From NCBI RefSeq assembly GCF_001983105.1, contig NZ_MOMC01000032.1, positions 56,668 to 63,589 on the forward strand: a stretch of DNA of 6,922 nucleotides, written 5' to 3'. The notes under the pieces were generated by a model, which did not search any database, had not been told where the DNA came from, and saw only the letters and a list, made by a program, of their open reading frames with translations. A program made the position numbers and the translations under genes. Shown here one piece after another: positions 1 to 5,645 of the stretch (its first letter is position 1; the number at the start of each line of letters is the position of its first letter). The DNA comes from Pseudofrankia asymbiotica (GTDB lineage Bacteria; Actinomycetota; Actinomycetes; Frankiales; Frankiaceae).

Positions 1-12
1 CGGACAACGAGG

Positions 13-1053
13 TCACGTGGTCCACGCGCGGAGTCGCTCGATGAGTGCGACCCGGGAACGGTGGTCGCCGGCGAGCGGGGTGACAGTGAGGGTGGTCGCG
101 CCGGCCTCCGCGTAGGCGGCGAGGCGCTCGCGGACGTGGCCCTCGGGGCCGATCAGGGCGTTGGCGCGCAGCAGCTCCTCGGGGACCGCGGCCTCGGCCT
201 CCTTCTTCTTCCCGGCGAGGTAGAGGTCCTGGATGAGTGCCGCCTCCTTCTCGTAGCCGTAGCGCTGGGCGAGGCTGTTGTAGAAGTTGCGGCCTTTGGC
301 GCCCATCCCGCCGATGTAGAGCGCGAACATCGGGCGCATCAGGTCGAGCAGCTCCTCGGTGCCCTCACCGATGGCCAGCGGCGCGCCGACGACGACGTCG
401 AGCGGGCCAAGCGACGGGTCCCGTCGCGCCCCACCAGCGGCGAGCGGGCCACCCCAGACGTCACGCGCCCGCTCCGGGTGGAAGAAGAACGGCTGCCAGC
501 CCTCGGCGAGCTCCGCGGCCAGTTCCACGTTCTTCGGGCCGATCGCGGCGATGAAGATCGGGATGCGCTCGCGTACTGGGTGGTTGATGAGCTTCAGCGG
601 CTTCCCGAGGCCGGTGCCCTGGTCGGCCGGCAGCGGCAGTGTGTAGTGCTTCCCCTGGTACTCGACCCGCTCACGGCGCCACACCGCCCGGCAGATCTCG
701 ATGATCTCGCGGGTACGGCCCAACGGAGCGTCGTACGGGACGCCGTGAAAGCCCTCGATGACCTGCGGGCCGGAGGAACCGAGGCCAAGGGTGAACCGGC
801 CGCCGGAGACGTAGTCCAGCCCCGCGGCCGTCATCGCGGTCAGCGTCGGCGTACGGGTGTAGATCGGCAGGATGCCGGAGGCGAGCTCGACGCGCTCGGT
901 CCGCGCGGCGAGGAAGCCAAGCTGGCTCACCGCGTCGAACGAGTACGCCTCGGGCACGAAGACGATGTCCAGCCCGGCCTTCTCGTAGTCACCGAGCTCC
1001 GCGGCCGTCTCGGTGAACCCGCCGCTGTAGGCCAGCTGCATCCCGATCCGCAT
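13..1053 (-). CDS. LLM-class F420-dependent oxidoreductase
   Basis: A 346-residue protein of the luciferase-like monooxygenase superfamily, predicted to be a soluble cytoplasmic TIM-barrel enzyme that uses reduced coenzyme F420 (F420H2) to reduce or oxidise a small substrate that cannot be named. It begins with the typical first barrel strand (MRIGMQLAYS). Residues 85-102 carry a glycine-rich stretch, GRFTLGLGSSGPQVIEGF, followed by HGVPYDAPLGRTRE (103-116). This is the signature I associate with the TIGR03559 / Rv3520c-like subgroup. A later strand reads IPIFIAAIGPKNVELAAELAEGW (roughly 164-186), broken here only by description. Length is normal for the family and the gene appears intact. 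The ATG at 1053-1051 follows a purine-rich GAGAGG/GGCGGGG stretch that can serve as ribosome binding site. It stands alone, divergent from the membrane-protein gene at 1376. The family call is firm; F420 (rather than FMN) is family inference, and the substrate is unknown. Confidence 0.93.
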   Translation of the reverse strand: MRIGMQLAYSGGFTETAAELGDYEKAGLDIVFVPEAYSFDAVSQLGFLAARTERVELASGILPIYTRTPTLTAMTAAGLDYVSGGRFTLGLGSSGPQVIEGFHGVPYDAPLGRTREIIEICRAVWRRERVEYQGKHYTLPLPADQGTGLGKPLKLINHPVRERIPIFIAAIGPKNVELAAELAEGWQPFFFHPERARDVWGGPLAAGGARRDPSLGPLDVVVGAPLAIGEGTEELLDLMRPMFALYIGGMGAKGRNFYNSLAQRYGYEKEAALIQDLYLAGKKKEAEAAVPEELLRANALIGPEGHVRERLAAYAEAGATTLTVTPLAGDHRSRVALIERLRAWTT

Positions 1054-1375
1054 ACGCCCCGCCTCTCGCCTTCGTCGCCGTGCGCCGCGCCGTGTCGCCC
1101 ACGACCGTCGACCCCGACGTCTCGTCGGTCACCGTACCGGTCGGTTACGGCACCGTCAGGCCTCCACCGCGAGGAGGACGGCCATGCCCCCGATCTGCGT
1201 CCCCGCCTCCGGTATCTCGTCTGTCCTCGACGAGTCGGCGGTCACGACGGCATGCCGCTGGTGAACCAGCGGTCACGGGAGTGGTTGGCCTGGCCTTTGC
1301 GTCTCACCGGTGAGCCGGTCACGATGTGGTCCTGGTCCGTTTGGGGCGCTGCGGTCGAGACGAGGCGAATCTGAC
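1054..1375. other. Intergenic region between divergent genes, with small palindromes
   Basis: A stretch of 322 bases with no convincing gene; it must hold the promoters of the oxidoreductase (minus) and the DUF3592-like gene (plus), but no clear -35/-10 pair was found. Visible structure: an 18-bp inverted repeat CCGCTGGT-GA-ACCAGCGG at 1255-1272 (8-bp perfect arms), a 12-bp perfect palindrome CTCACCGGTGAG at 1303-1314, an imperfect palindrome at 1132-1150 with CCGTA/TACGG ends, and three direct copies of GGTCACG at 1240, 1271 and 1317. The open frames crossing this region run on from antisense frames of the oxidoreductase and show no family resemblance. Confidence 0.5.
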
Positions 1376-2026
1376 GTGGCCGAGGGCGTGCTGACGCAAC
1401 ACACCGATCCCGCGCCACCCGTTGATCCCTCGCCGTCTACTGGTGCGGAGACGTCCACTGGTCCCGGCACGTCTCCGGACGGTCGACCGACGGCCCCCGG
1501 CGGGACCGCGCCCCGAGCGCCGATCGTCATCCGGACTGCCGAGCCGTTGGATGACCCAGGTCCGTTCGCGCTGCCCACCCGGCGGTCTCTGAGGCTTCGA
1601 CTCGCGCCTGCCAGCCTGGCCCGCGTGACGGCGTTGACGATTCTCGGCCTGGTGCTGCTGGTCGCCCAGCTACGTGCTGCCTGGCATGACCACAAGCTGC
1701 TCACGGGTCTGTCGGCCCACGGCACACCCACCGAGGCCCAGGTGGTCGCGGTCCAGGCGGATCGCGGACTGGACCACGCCACCGTCCGGTACGTCGCCGG
1801 TCAGGACGTCGAACAGCGCAGGATCGGTTTCTGGGTGAGGTCCTCTGTGCATAAGGGCGACACCATCCGGGTGGTCTACGATCCGGAACAGCCCGGGCAC
1901 GTGGCCCTGGCGAGCGAGCTGGGCGGAGAGCCGGTGTGGTGGGATCTGGCCGGGGCCGCCGCCGGAGCGGCATCCGCCGGCATCGGCGTGACCGTCCTGG
2001 CTCGCCGCCGCCCGGGCCGCGACTGA
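1376..2026 (+). CDS. Two-helix membrane protein with DUF3592-like domain
   Basis: A 216-residue protein from GTG 1376. Residues 1 to about 70 are rich in Pro, Thr, Ser and Gly and look disordered. A hydrophobic helix lies at about 84-100 (VTALTILGLVLLVAQ). An extracytoplasmic segment of about 85 residues follows, then a second helix at about 190-209 and a short basic tail (ARRRPGRD). The segment between the helices reads as a DUF3592-type domain: a strand starting TEAQVVAVQ, then VRYVAGQ, then KGDTIRVVYDPEQPGHVAL (161-179), the GD-x-V-x-V-x-YDP-x-x-P pattern of that family. Function is unknown; the family is generally found in small envelope proteins. Start choice: GTG 1376 has GAGG (1362-1365) ten bases upstream, whereas in-frame GTG 1310, which would add 22 Arg-rich residues, has no ribosome binding site. 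The 3' end converges on the exporter gene. Confidence 0.72.
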   Translation: MAEGVLTQHTDPAPPVDPSPSTGAETSTGPGTSPDGRPTAPGGTAPRAPIVIRTAEPLDDPGPFALPTRRSLRLRLAPASLARVTALTILGLVLLVAQLRAAWHDHKLLTGLSAHGTPTEAQVVAVQADRGLDHATVRYVAGQDVEQRRIGFWVRSSVHKGDTIRVVYDPEQPGHVALASELGGEPVWWDLAGAAAGAASAGIGVTVLARRRPGRD

Positions 2027-2094
2027 CGCCCAGCGGCCGGGTTGAGAGACGGACAGGCCGTGGCGACGCAGAACGCGGACCCTGTGGTAGCCGT

Positions 2095-2107
2095 GCCCTG
2101 GCAGGGC
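2095..2107. terminator. Weak hairpin in the convergent gap (2027-2112)
   Basis: GCCCTG-G-CAGGGC, 6-bp perfect arms around one base, lies between the stop of the DUF3592-like gene and the stop of the LysE-family gene. The position suits a bidirectional terminator for the two convergent genes. The stem is short, the effective loop would cost pairs, and there is no T-tract, so this is only a candidate. Confidence 0.25.
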
Positions 2108-2112
2108 TCGGC

Positions 2113-2730
2113 CTAGGGCTCGATGGCGAGGCGCACGCCGAACGCGATCAGGACGAGGCCGGTGACGCGGTCCACCCATCGCCGGACCGGGCCGTCGGCC
2201 ATCCAGCGCATGACCGGGCCGGACAGCGCGAGCAGCATGAGGTAGTAGAGAGCCGTCAGGACGACGAAGATCCCGCCCAGCAGCAGCGACGTCCAGACCA
2301 CCGGCGCGCCGTCAGGGACGAAGCCCGGCATGAAGCTCAGAAAAAAGACGCCGACCTTCGGGTTCAGCAGGTCGGTCAGCAGGCCGGCGGTGAAGCCGCT
2401 CCCGATCAGCCCTCGGCGAGGCTCGGCCCCCTCGCCGGGGCTGTCGTGCGCCTTGGCCCGCAGCGTGGTGATCCCCATCCAGCCGAGGTAGACCGCGCCG
2501 GTGATCCGCAGCGCGAGGTACCCCTCGTGGCTTGCCGTCAGCAGCGCGGACAGCCCCAGCGAGGCGGCGACCACCCAGATGGACAGGCCGGTCATCGCGC
2601 CCAGCGAAGCCCGCAGCGCGGCGCCCCGCCCCCCGCGCATCAGATTGCGGACCACGACCAGGGTGTCCGGTCCCGGGAGCAGCACGACGAGCACGGACGC
2701 GACCGTGAAGGTGGTAACCGCGACGAGCAC
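2113..2730 (-). CDS. LysE/RhtB family amino-acid exporter
   Basis: A 205-residue polytopic inner-membrane protein of the LysE/RhtB translocator family, which exports amino acids or related small molecules by proton-coupled transport. Family hallmarks are present: the first helix ends in LLPGPDTLVVVRN (17-29), with the conserved PGPD motif. A Gly-rich loop (RGGRGAALRASLGAMTG, 32-48) follows helix 1. The central signature GLLTDLLNPKVGVFFLSFMP spans 116-135 and contains the conserved NPK. About six hydrophobic segments can be counted, the last near 188-204. Length is normal (about 205-210). The GTG at 2730-2728 is the first possible start after an in-frame stop four codons upstream, and it places helix 1 correctly, but no good ribosome binding site precedes it (ATCTCGTTGG). 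The substrate cannot be read from sequence. It appears monocistronic, with no regulator next to it. Confidence 0.92.
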   Translation of the reverse strand: MLVAVTTFTVASVLVVLLPGPDTLVVVRNLMRGGRGAALRASLGAMTGLSIWVVAASLGLSALLTASHEGYLALRITGAVYLGWMGITTLRAKAHDSPGEGAEPRRGLIGSGFTAGLLTDLLNPKVGVFFLSFMPGFVPDGAPVVWTSLLLGGIFVVLTALYYLMLLALSGPVMRWMADGPVRRWVDRVTGLVLIAFGVRLAIEP

Positions 2731-3017
2731 CCAACGAGATTAGGACGCCGCCGCGCCCGGCGACACCGAGTTTCACGGCGCCCTGCCTGTCGAGGCGAAC
2801 AGACGACGCGCTCATGCGACCAGATGGGCCCCTCACGTCACCGGCCGTCCCGCCGTCGCCCGTCCCACCGTCGCCGTCCGGGCGGGCAGGAGCGGTGCGG
2901 GTCGGGCCCGCACCTGACCACCCGCCGCGAGGTCGGCCTCCTCGCCGTCGTCCTGGATCACGACCAGCCTCTGCCAGGCGACGCGTCCGCCCCGCCGCCC
3001 TCTAGGATCCCCAAAGT
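2731..3017. other. Gene-free GC-rich spacer
   Basis: No gene is supported here. The short open frames on both strands are rich in Arg/Pro/Gly/Ala, lack ribosome binding sites and resemble nothing I know. It contains a hairpin GGTGCGGG-TCGGG-CCCGCACC (2894-2914; 8-bp perfect stem, 5-base loop) with no T-tract. The left end should hold the promoter of the LysE-family gene, but no clear -35/-10 was found. Together with the NHL fragment to the right, this stretch looks like decayed or rearranged DNA. Confidence 0.45.
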
Positions 3018-3302
3018 TTGCGGTCATGCCCGTGGCTGACCGTTTCCATTCACACCGTCAGCCCTGATCACGCCAACGTCCGGAAGGTCGGCCCGGACGG
3101 GATCATCAGGACGATCGCGGGGACCGGTCATGAGGGCGCGGACGGCGACGGCGGCCCGGCGCTGGCGGCGACGTTCCTGATGCCCCGGGCGGTGGCCGCC
3201 GATGTGACCGGCGCGGTCTATGTCGTGGACGGCGGGAATCGCCAGGTGCGCCGGGTCGCGCCCGACGGCACCATCGACACCATCGCCAGAGCCGGCGGGT
3301 GA
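3018..3302 (+). pseudogene. NHL-repeat protein fragment
   Basis: An open frame of 94 residues whose residues 19-94 are clear NHL beta-propeller repeat sequence. ANVRKVGPDGIIRTIAGTG (19-37) is the second half of one blade. It is followed by a GDGGPALAATFLMPRAVAAD linker and then VYVVDGGNRQVRRVAPDG and TIDTIARAGG, a nearly complete second blade. Known NHL proteins have four to six or more such blades, often behind a signal peptide or a kinase domain; here there are fewer than two and no partner domain. The frame opens with TTG 3018 just after an in-frame TAG (3003-3005). It has no ribosome binding site, and its first about 18 residues do not look like NHL sequence. I therefore read it as a 5'-truncated remnant of a larger gene. 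The alternative is a small expressed protein. The strong hairpin at 3307-3353 starts four bases after the stop. Confidence 0.6.
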
Positions 3303-3306
3303 GCGC

Positions 3307-3353
3307 CGGGTCACCGTGCCCGCCACCGGACCGGTGGCGGGCACGGTGACCCG
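3307..3353. terminator. Perfect 23-bp-stem hairpin, bidirectional terminator candidate
   Basis: The arms at 3307-3329 and 3331-3353 are exact reverse complements, centred on a single A at 3330, giving a 47-base near-perfect palindrome; the realistic loop takes up a few central pairs (CCGGACCGG). Pairing stops sharply on both sides (3306/3354 and the next three pairs mismatch). It lies between the end of the NHL fragment (plus) and the end of the ArsR operon (minus), so it could end transcription from both sides. There is no T-tract, as is usual for actinobacterial terminators. A much weaker overlapping pair follows at 3365-3392 (GCCCGG/CCGGGC or CGCCAC/GTGGCG). Confidence 0.7.
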
Positions 3354-3422
3354 CGCGGCCGTCGGCCCGGCGCCACCACCGGGCTAGTGGCGGGACGCCT
3401 GCGCACCTGGCGTGACCACGGT

Positions 3423-4130
3423 CTACGGCGCCGTGACCGGCGGGGCGAAGAACGGGTCGCGGCCGATGAACCCGAGCATCCGGGTCTGGACGTCGGACTC
3501 GTCCGGGACCGGCACGCGCGGCCCGTACTGCCCGGAGGCTCGGATCACGTCCTCCATGCCCGCCATCCCGTCCAGCAGGACGGCGCACAGGCCTGGATCG
3601 AGTCGGTCGTCCTGGCCGGTGGCCCGGGCCAGGTCCCAGGTGTGCATGAAGACGTCGACCGTGTAGAACTGGTCGATCGCCGCCGCGAGCGGGATCTCGC
3701 CGATGTGCGGGTTGCGCAGCAGCCGGTCCGCCGTCGCCGGGTCGACGAGCAGGGCCTGCACGGCGCCCGCGTGTACCCGCCAGGCCTCGACCGGGTCGGT
3801 GTCGGCCGACGGTCCGCGGGTGAGCTCGATGCCCGTTCCGGCCTCGAGGAAGCTCGGGAACCACTCGCACAGATGGCCCACGACGTCGCGTGCCCGCCAC
3901 TCGGGCACGGGAGACCGGGCGTCCCAGTCGGAGGTGCCGAGCACCCGGTCGGTGAACGTCGCCGCGATGTGCCGGTGGCGCTCGGCCGGCCGGTCGGCGA
4001 GCGCGACGAGGTCGACCGTGTCGACAGGGGCGACGGAGTCCGTGAGGTTGGCGAGCACGCCGCCGGCGCCCAGGTCACCCCGAGGTGACGACGAGGGCGA
4101 CGGCGACTGCTCGCGGGCCGTCTCAGGCAT
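3423..4130 (-). CDS. TIGR03086-type DinB/MDMPI-fold metal-binding protein
   Basis: A 235-residue cytoplasmic protein of the DinB-like four-helix-bundle superfamily, close to the TIGR03086 / mycothiol-dependent maleylpyruvate-isomerase group. Landmarks: SPVPEWRARDVVGHLCEW (73-90) with the first candidate metal ligand H86; FYTVDVFMHTWDLARATGQ (155-173) with D159 and H163 in a D-x3-H pair; and the C-terminal LGFIGRDP (219-226). In the mycothiol-dependent isomerase the second motif is E-x3-H, so D159 replaces Glu, as I recall is common in TIGR03086 members. The first about 35 residues are a Ser/Pro/Gly-rich extension beyond the domain, so a GTG at codon 25 is an alternative start. ATG 4130 is preferred because it overlaps the SRPBCC stop by 8 bases (ATGCCTGA), fitting translational coupling; its own ribosome binding site is poor. 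Last gene of the ArsR operon. The reaction is unknown; a thiol-dependent transferase or isomerase is a family-based guess. Confidence 0.85.
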   Translation of the reverse strand: MPETAREQSPSPSSSPRGDLGAGGVLANLTDSVAPVDTVDLVALADRPAERHRHIAATFTDRVLGTSDWDARSPVPEWRARDVVGHLCEWFPSFLEAGTGIELTRGPSADTDPVEAWRVHAGAVQALLVDPATADRLLRNPHIGEIPLAAAIDQFYTVDVFMHTWDLARATGQDDRLDPGLCAVLLDGMAGMEDVIRASGQYGPRVPVPDESDVQTRMLGFIGRDPFFAPPVTAP

Positions 4131-4605
4131 CGCCGGCGGCCAGGACCGCGTCCAGCTTCACGTAGCCCTGCTCGATGCCGACGTCCATGCCACTGTTCAC
4201 GAAGGCGTCGCGGCCTTCGAAGCTGTCGACGAGGGACTGGGCGTGCAGTCGGGTACGGCCGTCGCCGAGGTCCTCGAACCACAGCGTCTCCAGCGCGACG
4301 CTGTCGGGTGCGCCCTCGTAGGTGAACGTCTGCACGAGCCGGTCGGGATCGATCTCGTGGAACGAGCCGTGGAAGGCGAACTCGGCGCCGTCCCGGTGAG
4401 CGACGTAGCGCCAGCTGCCGCCGGTGCGGGCGTCCCAGTAGTCGATGCGGTTGTCCATGCCGTCGGGGCCGGCCCAGCGGGCGAACAGCTCCGGCTCGGT
4501 ATGCGCCCGGAGCAGCTGCGCCGGGGTCGCGGCGAAGTCACGGGTGATCCGGATCAGCGGCACGCTCGGGTCGGCCTCGATGGTGACTGTCTTCGTGGTG
4601 GTCAT
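4123..4605 (-). CDS. SRPBCC / AHSA1-like ligand-binding protein
   Basis: A 160-residue soluble protein of the START/SRPBCC helix-grip fold, AHSA1-like (CalC-type) branch. These proteins bind hydrophobic small molecules in a deep cavity, and some are enzymes. Visible landmarks are LIRITRDFAATPAQLLRAHT (17-36; first strand and helix), the FARWAGP motif (41-47), TGGSWRYVAH (61-70), FHGSFHEIDPDRLVQTFTYEG (78-98, slightly longer than quoted families need) and the closing amphipathic helix GMDVGIEQGYVKLDAVLA (139-156). The length is normal and it has no signal peptide. Its ATG (4605-4603) shares one base with the TGA of the ArsR gene (TGATG), and its own stop overlaps the next gene by 8 bases, so all three are probably translated in a coupled way. 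ArsR regulators next to AHSA1-like proteins are a widespread pairing; the ligand is unknown. Confidence 0.9.
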   Translation of the reverse strand: MTTTKTVTIEADPSVPLIRITRDFAATPAQLLRAHTEPELFARWAGPDGMDNRIDYWDARTGGSWRYVAHRDGAEFAFHGSFHEIDPDRLVQTFTYEGAPDSVALETLWFEDLGDGRTRLHAQSLVDSFEGRDAFVNSGMDVGIEQGYVKLDAVLAAGDA

Positions 4606-5063
4606 CAGGCGCTCTCTCTGCTCTCGGCCGCGCCGCGGGCGCGGGCGCTGCTCTTGCTCAGGTTTTTGGTGCCGGGGTGATTCGTGGGCCGTCCTGCCGG
4701 GTGGCCGGCGTTCTCGCCGTTCTTGTCGTCGTTCTCGTCCTTCTCGTCGTCGTTCATGGCGGCGAGCACGGCGTCGAGACGGCGGTAGCGCTGCTCGGCC
4801 TGGCGGCGGTAGCGCTCCAGCCAGGCCGTCGCCAGGTCGAAGACCTTCGCCTCCAGGTGCACCGGGCTGCGGTGGGCGCCGTCGGCGCGGCTGACGAGGC
4901 CCGCCTGCTCGAGCACCTTGAGGTGCTTGGACACCGCCTGGACGGAGACCGCGTACGGCGCCGCCAGCTCGCCGACCGTGGCGTCGCCGTCCGTCAGCCG
5001 CGCGACCAGGTCCCGGCGCGTCGGGTCGGCGAGCGCCGCGAACACCTGAGAGAGCTGGTCCAC
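4605..5063 (-). CDS. ArsR-family winged-helix transcriptional regulator
   Basis: A 152-residue regulator. Residues 1-100 form a standard ArsR winged helix: LSQVFAALADPTRRDLVARL (4-23), then the helix-turn-helix TVGELAAPYAVSVQAVSKHL (29-48) with recognition helix VSVQAVSKHLKVLEQAGLV (39-57), and the wing SRADGAHRSPVHLEA (58-72). No Cys metal site is visible, so it is more likely a small-molecule or ligand-free repressor of the type paired with AHSA1 proteins than a metal sensor. The start is GTG 5063, preceded by GGAGGG (5073-5068); the longer open frame upstream runs through the promoter and antisense to the VOC gene and is not real. Residues 104-152 are an unusual Asp/Asn/Lys-rich, probably disordered tail absent from typical 100-115-residue relatives. 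First gene of a three-gene operon, with its TGA fused to the next ATG. Operators over its promoter suggest autorepression. Confidence 0.92.
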   Translation of the reverse strand: MDQLSQVFAALADPTRRDLVARLTDGDATVGELAAPYAVSVQAVSKHLKVLEQAGLVSRADGAHRSPVHLEAKVFDLATAWLERYRRQAEQRYRRLDAVLAAMNDDEKDENDDKNGENAGHPAGRPTNHPGTKNLSKSSARARGAAESRESA

Positions 5064-5077
5064 CGTTCCCTCCGACT

Positions 5078-5097
5078 CCTCAACCAACTGGTTGAGG
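5078..5097. promoter_or_regulatory. Proximal ArsR operator palindrome
   Basis: CCTCAACCA-AC-TGGTTGAGG: 9-bp perfect arms with a 2-base spacer. It spans the predicted transcription start and ends five bases before the ribosome binding site of the ArsR gene. The symmetry and place suit a dimeric winged-helix repressor. The assignment to this ArsR protein is inferred from position. Confidence 0.7.
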
Positions 5098-5100
5098 ATG

Positions 5101-5129
5101 AGGTTAGAAGGATCAACCTCTGCTGTCAA
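5101..5129 (-). promoter_or_regulatory. Promoter of the ArsR-SRPBCC-DinB operon
   Basis: On the minus strand, TTGACA (5129-5124) is a perfect -35 box. It is followed by exactly 17 bases and TAACCT (5106-5101), a -10 of the TANNNT type common in actinobacteria. Transcription would start near 5095-5093, giving a leader of about 30 bases that contains the GGAGGG ribosome binding site. No competing promoter is needed for the two downstream genes. Confidence 0.7.
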
Positions 5130-5141
5130 CCATCTGGTTGA
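5126..5141. promoter_or_regulatory. Distal ArsR operator palindrome over the -35 box
   Basis: TCAACCA-TC-TGGTTGA: 7-bp perfect arms, 2-base spacer, the same consensus as the proximal site. It shares bases 5126-5129 with the TTGACA box, so a bound repressor would exclude RNA polymerase. Centres of the two palindromes are 46 bp apart. Single half-sites lie at 5113-5118 (TCAACC) and 5149-5154 (GGTTGA). Confidence 0.7.
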
Positions 5142-5176
5142 GAAGCCTGGTTGAGGAGCGTGGATGGGTGATCGGC

Positions 5177-5575
5177 CTAGAGGCGGAACTTGGCGATGGC
5201 CTCCGGGGTGACCGGGGTGAAGAGGTTGACCAGATTTCCATCGGGGTCGCGGAACAGCAGCGCGCGGTTGCCCCAGGGCATCGTCGTCGGTTCGTTGACG
5301 AAGTCGGTCGTCACGCCCTTGATCCGCTCGTACTCGGCGTCGACGTCGTCGACAAGGAACTCGGTGATCACCGTGCGGTTGTCGGCGGCCCGAGCCGAGC
5401 CCGGCCCGAACAGCGGCACGGTGCGCGAGCTGGCGATCGCCAGCGTGAACGACGGCAGGACCAGTTCGGCGAAGACGTCGGCCGACCAGGTCGCCGCCGT
5501 CCCGGTGACCTGCTCGTAGAACGCGACGAGCCGGGGGGTGTCGTCGGTGATGATCCGGATCGAGACGAACCGCAT
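5177..5575 (-). CDS. VOC-family (glyoxalase/dioxygenase-fold) protein
   Basis: A 132-residue single-chain VOC protein made of two beta-alpha-beta-beta-beta modules. Module 1 covers about 1-57 (SIRIITDDTPRLVAFYEQVTG, residues 5-25, then SFTLAIASSRTVPLFG). Module 2 covers about 66-121 (TVITEFLVDDVDAEYERIKG, 68-87, then NRALLFRDPDGNLVNLFTP, 103-121). The usual metal ligands are not evident: no His in the first strand (SIRII) and Asn instead of Glu in the last (NLVNLF). A non-metal binding or resistance-type role is therefore as plausible as glyoxalase chemistry. ATG 5575 is fixed by an excellent ribosome binding site, AAGGAG, six bases upstream (5587-5582). It is divergent from the WYL regulator, which may control it. 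It lies upstream of the ArsR operon on the same strand, but that operon has its own promoter in the 113-base gap. The substrate is unknown. Confidence 0.92.
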   Translation of the reverse strand: MRFVSIRIITDDTPRLVAFYEQVTGTAATWSADVFAELVLPSFTLAIASSRTVPLFGPGSARAADNRTVITEFLVDDVDAEYERIKGVTTDFVNEPTTMPWGNRALLFRDPDGNLVNLFTPVTPEAIAKFRL

Positions 5576-5620
5576 GATGATCTCCTTCGTTGCCGGGATA
5601 CGACAGCAACGCTAGGACCG

Positions 5621-5645
5621 ATACTGGACAGATTCCGCCCGGTAT
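5621..5645. promoter_or_regulatory. Candidate operator of the WYL/VOC divergon
   Basis: ATACTGGACAG-ATT-CCGCCCGGTAT is an imperfect inverted repeat with 11-base arms, 8 of 11 pairs matching, and all three mismatches are transitions. It lies 18 bases before the WYL start, within the 87-bp region shared with the divergent VOC gene, where a regulator could act on both. A related half-site GATACGACAG lies at 5597-5606. Promoter boxes here are weak: TTGCCG (5590) with TAGGAC (5613) at 17-bp spacing is the best plus-strand candidate. Confidence 0.45.

Noticed and set aside
61..1374. A 437-codon plus-strand open frame
   Set aside because: Antisense to the LLM oxidoreductase; Arg/Gly/Asp-rich composition with no family resemblance, typical of high-GC shadow frames.
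2833..3027. A 64-codon minus-strand frame beginning MTANFGDPRG
   Set aside because: No ribosome binding site and no recognisable domain; the second half is Arg/Ala/Pro-rich. A degraded gene cannot be excluded, but nothing supports it.
1936..3039. A 367-codon plus-strand open frame
   Set aside because: Antisense to the LysE-family exporter and running into the gene-free spacer; composition (Arg, Gln, Asp, Pro, His) is that of a shadow frame.
3387..4680. Long plus-strand frames opposite the DinB-fold and SRPBCC genes
   Set aside because: They are antisense shadows of two clearly recognisable coupled genes.
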